Below, one piece after another: positions 56,007 to 64,000 of a stretch of DNA of 64,000 bases. A model generated the notes under the pieces. The model was not told the DNA's origin, did no database searches, and was given only the letters and a program-made list of their open reading frames with translations. A program made the translations under genes and the position numbers. The stretch is from Sthenelais limicola. Taxonomy: Eukaryota; Annelida; Polychaeta; Phyllodocida; Sigalionidae. The stretch covers positions 23,420,366-23,484,365 of the forward strand of contig OW804094.1 in the NCBI GenBank assembly GCA_942159475.1, in the 5' to 3' direction. Position 1 is the first letter of the stretch; every line of letters begins with the position of its first letter.

Positions 56007-56391
56007 TTATGTATGTACAGGAATCAGTCCCTGGTTATTATTATTGCACGAGGCAGAGCCATGTCAGTCATTAATCCCGGTATAGTATTAGTTTTAGCTT
56101 ATTTAGTCATAATTATTGTATTAGCCTATTTAACCTCTCCGATGTATATTATTCATCCTATAATTTTATTGTATTTTGTATTTTATCGCTTTTCACTGCA
56201 TGTAGGTTTGATCAATGTTATCACTGCTATTGCTGATTCATGAAACATGTCATTATTGTGATTATTGTTAAACTGCGGGTGTTATTTCCCATATTTCACT
56301 GAATAAAACCAAAGATTATTATACATCTGTAAATAGTTGTTGTTGAATAATTATATTAGATCCTGATATTAAAAGCCTATGAAAAACATTT

Positions 56392-56543
56392 GTTTGTGCT
56401 GGTTCTCTAGGTGGAGAGGAATGACGAGGTCCTGTCTCCATAGTTCACTAGCCATGTAGGCAGGACCTCGCCACTTCTCACCATCACAGCACCATCGCAA
56501 GGCTTACCGCAGAGCTTACCGCAGCCAGTGGAGACCACCCTTA
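56392..56543. mobile_element. MITE AAGGGTGGTCTCCAC, copy 3, left end lost
   Basis: Begins at TGTTTGTGCTGGTTC and keeps the right GCAGCCAGTGGAGACCACCC. Confidence 0.8.
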
Positions 56544-56774
56544 ACATACATTGTTAGGTGGATGTAAATTCCTCTATTGCAGATCTCCCTTCCTCCGGTG
56601 CTGCCCCCAATCCTTCAGTTACAGATGCTACCGCTAGGGGCAGTGTACCACATCAACCTGGATGTCATTGAGAGTAAATAAGATGGCGGAAAGTAGATGT
56701 ATATTGCACCAGCCGTCCTCATCACTCCAGGATAGAGTATAACGATAATATCCTACACTCTACAGTGTACACAT

Positions 56775-57012
56775 ATGGGTCACATTTTCGGAAAATGTAC
56801 AATTCAACTTCGCCAATCTTCTCAAATAACCCAAATTTCAGACAAAAATAAAGTTCAAAATACAGTTCTACCTAACCAAACAGATTGCTAGAATCGATGC
56901 AATGCCGAATATACTTGAATTTACCCAATATTGGTCCAATTGCAGCCTAATTTAGCAGAATTCACTAAATGTGTACAGCTGCCAATTGTACATTTTCTGA
57001 AAATCTGACCAA
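56775..57012 (-). mobile_element. Family 1 MITE, subfamily A
   Basis: Left GGGTCACATTTTCGG; right CTGACCAAT. Confidence 0.85.
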
Positions 57013-57130
57013 TATGTGCAGGGTCTGAGGCAATAGACAGGAAGGACAGTGTACATATAATAGACAGCCATTGCCTGCAGATTATCATCAGGTGTACCTC
57101 AAGGCAGCATATTAGGACCAATTCTGTAAC

Positions 57131-57235
57131 TAAAGGGCCTTGTCCACTAAGCCAATTCTCAATAGGAACTTAGTGGAAAAGGGTCCTCTGCAGTGCAAAA
57201 CTGCATGAGAATCGGCTTATTGGACTAGGGCCTTA
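57131..57235. mobile_element. 105-bp MITE TAAAGGGCCTTGTCCACTAA
   Basis: Arms GGGCCTTGTCCACTAAGCC, ATTCTCA and TGAGAATCGGCTTATTGG pair almost end to end. Confidence 0.75.
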
Positions 57236-57346
57236 AGTTTTGTTGATGGAAGGCAAGATTTTAAAGATAAACTGAAGTTCTTCGCAGATGATGATGTTAT
57301 TACTAGTACCGAGTTCCATTCACTATTTATTATATTATCCCGAGCA

Positions 57347-57578
57347 TAGAAAAATTTCAGAAAATTTACAATTTATCTTCGCCAATCTGCTCGAATGACC
57401 CAAATTTCAGACGAAAATAAAGTTCAAAATACAGTTCATCATAACCAAACAGATTGCTATAATCAATGCAATGCCGAATATACTCGAATTTACCTAGTAT
57501 TGAAAAAATTGCAGCCTAATTTAGCAGAATTTACTAAAAGTGTACAGCTGCCAATTGTACATTTTCTGAAAATCCGAC

Positions 57579-57582
<4 letters not shown>
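57347..57582 (-). mobile_element. Family 1 MITE, subfamily A
   Basis: Left end degraded (AGAAAAATTTCAGAAAATTT); right end is followed by an (AT)n run. Confidence 0.75.

Positions 57583-57648
<66 letters not shown>
57581..57648. repeat. (AT)n microsatellite
   Basis: About 33 uninterrupted AT units grown from the CCCATAT terminus of the MITE. Confidence 0.95.
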
Positions 57649-57651
<3 letters not shown>

Positions 57652-57913
57652 AATGTTGGAAACAATAGTTAGCGATATTTCTGTGCAGACAATCACTAGT
57701 AAAGTAGTGAAATATATTCCCTTAGAATGTCCTTTGAAATGCATATATAGATCTATTCAGTAGAACCTGTCTTGAAATTGAGTAGACATTTAGACGACTA
57801 AAAGAGCCAATCCACCCAAAAATTAGAATATTCCTACAGAGAGATCTTTTGAATAGCAACTTTAAAATATACCAATTTCACGACGTATGTCTCATTTAGC
57901 TGTAAGACGTCAC
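57649..57913. mobile_element. Family 2 MITE, right part
   Basis: AATCACTAGTAAAGTAGTGA, CAATTTCACGACGTATGTC and GTAAGACGTCAC; left end lost at the microsatellite. Confidence 0.55.
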
Positions 57914-57920
57914 AAATATG

Positions 57921-58157
57921 AGGGTCAGATCGCCAGAAAATGTACAATTGGCAGCTCTACACATTTAGTAAATTCTACTAAATTAGGCTGAAAAATGCTA
58001 AATATTCGGTGTATGTGAGTATATTTTGTATTGCGTTGGTTTAAAGTATCTGTTTTGCTATGTTAAACTCTATTTTGAACCTCATTATTGTCCTAAATGC
58101 GGGTTATTTGAGAGGGTTGGTGAAGGTGAATTGTACATTTTCTGAAAATCTGACCCA
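57921..58157 (+). mobile_element. Family 1 MITE, subfamily C
   Basis: Left GGGTCAGATCGCCAG; right TCTGAAAATCTGACCCA. Confidence 0.85.
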
Positions 58158-58293
58158 AGAGGACTTTGGCATGGACTCAGCTTGGTCTGATAATATTGTA
58201 TTTTACAAACTGTTTCATTGGAATAAAATGTCTCTAAAACAGACCCAGGAAAGAGACAGGTCCTATCGGGGAAAGATCTGAGCGTCAATACAA

Positions 58294-58938
58294 TCAATAG
58301 GGGATTTGCATAGCCGCCATTTTGAATCTTCTTTGATTCGCATCGAATTATGTGACTAATGGTACAGTGTACAAGCTATAGAAAACATGCCATGTTCAGC
58401 ATGGGATATGTATCTTTGCTTCAATTGTAAATTATTATTTTTTTAACATTTTATTTATCCAGGAGGTTACAAAAGGGTTATGGCATTTGCCAGCCCGAAT
58501 TTATCAAGAGTCAAGCTAATTGCCAGATTTTCTCCTCGAGCCTATCACTTCACTTTCACGTGTGGATATGGATATATAAAGAACAAGAAGGTTTCTAGGC
58601 GATAATATAATGGAATGTGATGAGATGAGATGGGATTTATACATGTGAGTAATGATGAGTTTGATCAAATACAAAGTAGAAAAGCAGGTAACAATAAATT
58701 CAACTTATGTTGATACATATATCCATGTGTTATACAAGTTTCCACAACACAAGTCTCCTTATTTCCCATCATGCATTTGGTCTTCATAGCTCAGTTATAC
58801 AAACTAAATATTGGTGAAAACATTCTTGCAATTTTCGATAAAAATTTTGCCAAATATTTGTATGTCAGATTTCATCATAATCTATCCCAGGATGCACCTT
58901 AACAGACATGCGCAGTGGCACAAGCAAATCCCCTATTG
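58294..58938 (-). mobile_element. Family 3 MITE with inserted retroposon-like segment
   Basis: CAATAGGGGATTTGCATAGC to CAAATCCCCTATTG. Split by about 265 bp at 58435-58700 that begins TTATTTTTTTAACATTTTA, similar to other reversed LINE or SINE tails here. Confidence 0.75.
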
Positions 58939-60688
58939 GAATGTGCGGCGATGAACAGGCATGTTGAAAGATTGATGAAAATATTCAAACAAAGACAAAC
59001 AAACACTAGAGGAGATATTTTGGGATCTTCAAACAAAATGGCGGGTTCATATTGTTCCGGACCAAACAGTGCCTGGGAGCTAACACCAAAGAGAGATTCC
59101 AATTGGGGAGCTATCTAAAGAGCGGATCTTCCCAGAGAAATTCTAATTTCTTTTCTTTGGTCGATTGCCTTTCCTTATGGTCCTTATTTTGCAAGGAACA
59201 AATTGCAAGAAATCTATTCGTGTAGGGATGGTAGAGGACATTATTTTACCAAAAAAAGGTCCCATGGCCTAAGCCGCTGCGAAGGTTCCCAAACTCTTCC
59301 ACTTTTTATTTATAACTGCAGGAATATCACATTAATTTTAGAGCTTAGTTCATTTTAGACCATCTTTAGAGGACTTAATACTCTTCTGTTTGATATATCA
59401 CATGTGTCTCTGCCCTTAATAGTCTCTGAGATAAGATGCCTAAAATATTAAGTTTTATTTTCGAAATATTTCCTTATCGAAAAGGCTTCAGTATGTGACA
59501 TGCAGTAATGTAATATATTGGAGAGTGTTTAAAGTTTTGGGAGTCACACCTTAAAAAAAACATTATTGTCGGTGACCCGGTATCCACTTGTATGACTGTC
59601 GGTGGCCGGGGTGACCAACAATTGGTGACGGCCATGGTCACAACAATCGTGCAAGTGGATATGGGGCTTGACACATTATAATGTGACATATGTAATGTTA
59701 GAGGTAAAAGATGTGGAATTTGCATGGCTGCTTTGTTGAAATTGGATTTAATAAATTTGTATCTGCTTCCTAGCGCCGTGCTGTTGAATAATGAATGACA
59801 AAATAATGACTCAACTATTATGACAAAACAAGCACATTCACTCATATTATGACAAAACAAGCACATTTACTCATATTATGACCTGTAGGACTGAATTTAT
59901 CAATATTCTGCTGCTGGTACACGTTGGTGAGCGATAATAAGTGAAGCCAACATAGGAAACGATTTTGGCGGGTCTCCCAACAATAAAATGTGGTCTTCTA
60001 AGAAAACTGTAGACAAAATTCTCCAAAATGTTGGTCATATTACATTTAGATTGCATGAAAGGAATCGAACAAAAAGAAGACAATCTTTAGTTTTTGACCG
60101 AATTTAACTAACAGTGATTGAAAAGAAAAAGAAAATGATCCACAAAACATGTCTGCAAGATGAAATCATGTTTTTTTTTTAAAAAAAGTCACAAATATTC
60201 ACTTATAACCTCAGATCGATGAAAAGATTGTTAAGGAACAAAAAAAGGAACCAAACTTTTTAAAAAGAAGAAAAATAGAGGTAAACGTGATGAACAAAGG
60301 ATGACAAAATAAACATTTAAAAAAAAAGGTTTGCTGGTTTGAAAATGTCATGATGCTTCAACACGGGACAAGAGACCATAAATAATTCTTATCAAAAGTG
60401 ACACGGAGGGAAATGAAACTGAAAATAAAACAATAATCGAAAATGAAAGGATCAAATAATCAAGATTGACCTCGGAAAAGGGACCTGGCCCTCTTTCCCA
60501 ATCCTAATGTAAATATTACAATGCCGCCAGTTTGATCAAAACATGGAATCTCATGTTTTCAAGCGGAGATAATTTCGGTTTGAACTTGAATGAGAAAATA
60601 AATAATTCACGAGTTTTGAATTGCATTTGGTGGGAAAGTTGGTTTGGTTTTGCAGGGTTGGTACAACAAGGCAGTTCTCAGTAACCAG
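58939..60688. other. Unassigned sequence
   Basis: A weak foldback lies at about 59573-59670 (GACCAACAATTGGTGACGGCC). 59918-59970 resembles 34445-34500. 60100-60480 is A/G-rich. No gene supported. Confidence 0.35.
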
Positions 60689-60927
60689 TGGGTGAAATCG
60701 CCAGGAAATGCACAATTTGCCTTCACCAATCTTCTCAAATAACCCAAATTGAAGACCAAAAATGAGGTTCAAAATTCAGTTCAACATCACCAAACAGATT
60801 GTCTGAATCAAGGCAATATCAAATATACTCAAACGTACCTTGTATTTATCAATTTTCACTCTAATTTAGCAAAATTTGAGGGATGTGTAGAATTGTAGAT
60901 TGTGCATTTTCTGAAAATCTGACTCCA
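60689..60927 (-). mobile_element. Family 1 MITE, subfamily C
   Basis: Left GGGTGAAATCGCCAGG; right AAAATCTGACTCCA. Confidence 0.8.
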
Positions 60928-61125
60928 GTAGTGGAAGGCCAATCAACGGCCAAAGAGGAAAGCTGGAGTAGCAGGATTTGATTAAACCTAAACATTAATT
61001 AAATTGAATATGCAATAAAGTATTGAATATTAATTATTTTTTCAGTTATCAAAATATTCGACTTCATATTGTATGCACATCCATGTATAACAGCAGCAGA
61101 ATATTGATAAATTCTGTCCTATATT

Positions 61126-61364
61126 AGGGTCAAATTTTAGCTAATGTACAATTCACCTTCACCAATCATTTCAAATAACCCTAATTTAAGAGAAAAGTGA
61201 CGTTCAGAATACAGTTGAACGCAATGAAAGAGACATCTTTTTTATCAACACAACGCCAGAGATGCCCTGATATACCCATTACACATTATTTTCAGTCTAA
61301 TTTAGCAGAAGTTCCCAACTTTTTGTAGAGCTGCTGATTGTACATTTTCTGAAAATCTGACCCA
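61126..61364 (-). mobile_element. Family 1 MITE, subfamily C
   Basis: Left AGGGTCAAATTTTAGC, right standard. Closest to the 35263 copy (GTGACGTTCA core). Confidence 0.8.
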
Positions 61365-61414
61365 TTAAACACATAATAGTAAGAGAAAATTTAGTAAGAT
61401 TTGTTTGTCATAAT

Positions 61415-61583
61415 AGCTGAGAAGTCCTTTTTTATGGGATCATGTAAACCACATGGCTATTTACATGAGATCACTGATAAATATTCAATGCTGAACATAA
61501 CATATTTTCTGTAGCTTTTACACTGACATACAACTACCATGCAAATGATGATTCAAGATGGCGGACATGCAAATGCCCTATTG
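61415..61583 (+). mobile_element. Family 3 MITE, right half
   Basis: AATGCTGAACATAACATATT to GACATGCAAATGCCCTATTG. Confidence 0.6.
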
Positions 61584-61605
61584 TGACTTGTGAAGCCTGA
61601 TAATT

Positions 61606-62013
61606 GTGATGAGTATCAGGAAAATGAGTCATAAGTCGCAAAATTGATATTTTTCAAAGTGATTTATTCATAAGATCTCTTTGCTGGAATGTTCTGATTT
61701 TTAGGAGGTTTAGCACTTATAGTCCTATAGGTCCGTGTAACAAATTTCAGGACATTATATCAAATATATCCTTGCGTACTGAAGGCCTTTGTATGGAATA
61801 TATTTAGTTACTTTACTGGTAATTACCCATCCAGAAAAATTGCAAACTTGTTTTTTCAAACATAGAAATATCAAACTAAAAATATAGAAATACTTATTAG
61901 GTGTCCTAGTGTTTACTATCATTGGAATCAACTTGATCTCTTCTTTTCAAATATGATGATATCTCAAAATCCGTATTTTTCGACTTATGACTCAATTTTC
62001 TAAAACGGATCAC
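61606..62013. mobile_element. Family 2 MITE
   Basis: Full-length; left GTGATGAGTATCAGG, right CTAAAACGGATCAC. Confidence 0.8.
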
Positions 62014-62560
62014 ATTATTTTGCACGTCGGGCCTGGCATGACATTCTCAATCATCATGCCTTCATGATACCTAATGAACTGGGTCAGGACAATGTTGATT
62101 TCATGTTGTCCTGTTCCAAGAAAAAAAATGTGAAAGTGAATGAGAGAGAGAGATAGGGAGAAACGCAAGTCTTCTTAATGGAAATATTCGTATGGAAATA
62201 TTTAAAGGCATAATTATTCTTTCAATTGCATTATGAAATAAATATCAAACCTAGTGCTTCCGGCTTGATCAATTTGTCATTTCTCGTACAAATGTATACC
62301 CTGTTTTGTCCCCAATCGGAAAGGATATCTATAGATGTGAAATAGGAAAAATCCCAAATATCCAACATTTCTTAGAATATCCTTCTCCTTTTTGGAACAT
62401 CCCCTGTATTTAATTAGGCTATTCTCAGTTCTATTCTCAAAATTTTGGTCAAATGACTTAGATGAGTTGGAAAAGAATTGAATAAAAAGTAGAAAATATT
62501 TAGTTTTTTACTGGCGTTGGCTGAGAGTGCACATTTAATCACTGGAAGCAAATCAGGCAT
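62014..62560. other. Unassigned sequence
   Basis: Nothing recognised beyond a short GAGAGAGAGA run near 62143. Confidence 0.35.
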
Positions 62561-62799
62561 GTGGGTCAGATTTTCAGGAAATGTACAATTCAACTTCACC
62601 AATCTTCTCAAATATCCTAAATTTCAGACGAAAATAAAGTTCAAAATACAGTTCACCCTAACCAAACATATAGCTAGAATCAATGCAATGCTGAATATAC
62701 TCGAATTTACCTTGTATTGACCAAATTGCAGCCTAATCTAGCATAATTTACTAAATGTGTACAGCTGCCAATTGTACATTTTCTGAAAATCTGACCCAT
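62561..62799 (-). mobile_element. Family 1 MITE, subfamily A
   Basis: Full-length; left GGGTCAGATTTTCAGG. Confidence 0.85.
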
Positions 62800-63089
62800 G
62801 TAATTTCTGCAACCTGGTATATTTACCTCCACCTTTCCCCACTATCCACAATCTGCAGAGCACCCCCACTACACCCCGTCCCTCGTCTCATATGTGGTAT
62901 GTGTAATTACCGCTTGTCGATGCCTCATATGCCCACGGGCTAAATACAGCCTCATCTTGCGCGTATTCCAATCTATCAGCACAGATCCTTTTTCTATTCA
63001 TGGGGTTGTGGATGATGATGAGATGATATCAATTATCATTTCATGCTATCCCTTCCCTCGAGTCTCTTAAGACTAGAAGGTGTGGAAAA

Positions 63090-64000
63090 TGTGATATAGT
63101 CTAACCCCACCTTGGTGTGGACTATGTAATATAATCTAACCTTGGTGTGGACTATGTAATATAATCTAACCTTGGTGTGGACTATGTAATATAATCTAAC
63201 CTTGGTGTGGACTATGTAATATAATCTAACCTTGGTGTGGACTATGTAATATAGTCTAACCTTGGTGTGGACTATGTAATATAATCTAACCTTGGTGTGG
63301 ACTATGTAATATAATCTAACCTTGGTGTGGACTATGTAATATAGTCTAACCTTGGTGTGGACTATGTAATATAATCTAACCTTGGTGTGGACTATGTAAT
63401 ATAATCTAACCTTGGTGTGGACTATGTAATATAGTCTAACCTTGGTGTGGACTATGTAATATAATCTAACCTTGGTGTGGACCATGTAATATAATCTAAC
63501 CTTGGTGTGGACCATGTAATATAATCTAACCTTGGTGTGGACTATGTAATATAATCTAACCTTGGTGTGGACTATGTAATATAATCTAACCTTGGTGTGG
63601 ACTGTGTAATATAATCTAACCTTGGTGTGGACTATGTAATATAATCTAACCTTGGTGTGGACTATGTAATATAATCTAACCTTGGTGTGGACTGTGTAAT
63701 ATAATCTAACCTTGGTGTGGACTATGTAATATAATCTAACCTTGGGGTGGACTATGTAATATGATCTAACCTTCGTGTGGACTATGTAATACAATCTAAC
63801 CTTGGTGTGGACTATGTAATATAATCTAACCTTGGTGTGGACTATGTAATATAATCTAACCTTGGTGTGGACTATGTAATATAATCTAACCTTGGGGTGG
63901 ACTATGTAATATAATCTAACCTTGGTGTGGACTATGTAATATAATCTAACCTTGGTGTGGACTATGTAATATAATCTAACCTTGGTGTGGACTATGTAAT
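63090..64000. repeat. 30-bp satellite array, continues past the right edge
   Basis: About 30 units of CTAACCTTGGTGTGGACTAT, GTAATATAAT. Variants (TATAGT, ACCATG, ACTGTG, GGGGTGG) are scattered in single units. The unit is a multiple of three, so a false 252-residue YYIVHTKVRL-repeat frame appears on the minus strand. Confidence 0.95.

Noticed and set aside
57395..57763. 122-residue frame with poly-(IY) run
   Set aside because: Joins a MITE, an AT microsatellite and another MITE fragment; no coding signal.
63036..63794. 252-residue YYIVHTKVRL-repeat protein
   Set aside because: 30-bp satellite read in one frame; no start context, no non-repeat domain.
63090..64000. CRISPR-like array
   Set aside because: Units are contiguous with no unique spacers, in a eukaryotic context.

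Overview
The window is eukaryotic and repeat-dominated. It has GT-AG introns, AATAAA poly(A) signals, dozens of short inverted-repeat elements (MITEs), LINE and LTR-retrotransposon fragments, and long satellite arrays. There are no operons, no ribosome-binding-site gene starts and no tRNA or rRNA genes. Gene content suggests an invertebrate metazoan, plausibly marine: a Helitron with a protease domain and an RPA-like partner, and the last exon of an NHLRC2-like gene. I cannot name the species.

Region 1 (1-6.6 kb) is the most interesting. A 1082-codon open frame on the minus strand (3246 to 1, running off the left edge) encodes the front of a Helitron Rep/helicase. In order it has a herpes-tegument-type (C76/OTU-like) cysteine-protease domain, a very basic linker, a zinc-ribbon DUF6570-like domain, and a Helitron_like_N Rep domain with the HUH motif. 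Divergently transcribed from it (3978-6138, plus strand) is a four-exon gene for a 428-residue protein with OB folds resembling replication protein A. The 0.7 kb between them holds three tandem repeats, each with a CCAAT box exactly 22 bp before a TGACG (CRE-like) site. Together they look like a replication cassette: Rep nicks and unwinds, the RPA-like protein coats single strands, and the protease may trim or de-conjugate partners.

Region 2 (6.6-18 kb) holds a 32-bp minisatellite interrupted by a TTAA-ended MITE, a lone LTR with primer-binding site inside a MITE, a promoter-like segment with a short ATGGCGG first exon (10.5-10.66 kb), a 1.4 kb polypyrimidine tract, and a 0.7 kb G-rich tract.

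Region 3 (18-25.5 kb) holds a young 5.27 kb LTR retrotransposon with apparently identical 567-bp LTRs and a GCAT target duplication. It lacks gag-pol and sits inside a small minus-strand open frame that reads straight through when the insertion is removed. A LINE-like 3' end with a poly(A) tail follows.

Region 4 (25.5-64 kb) is intron-like or intergenic DNA packed with MITEs. Family 1 (GGGTCAGA ends) has about 41 copies in the whole window, family 2 (GTCATAAGTCGC ends) about 13, family 3 (CCCCTATTG ends) about 6, family 4 (CAGTCTAGGC ends) 5, and there are several small families. Composite 73-bp/82-bp satellites occur at three loci, with an 18-bp array at 40 kb and a 30-bp array that leaves the right edge. 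The one confident host-gene exon here is the NHLRC2-like terminal exon at 48.9-49.3 kb.

Element boundaries were read by eye and may be off by a few bases. Family names are labels for this report only.
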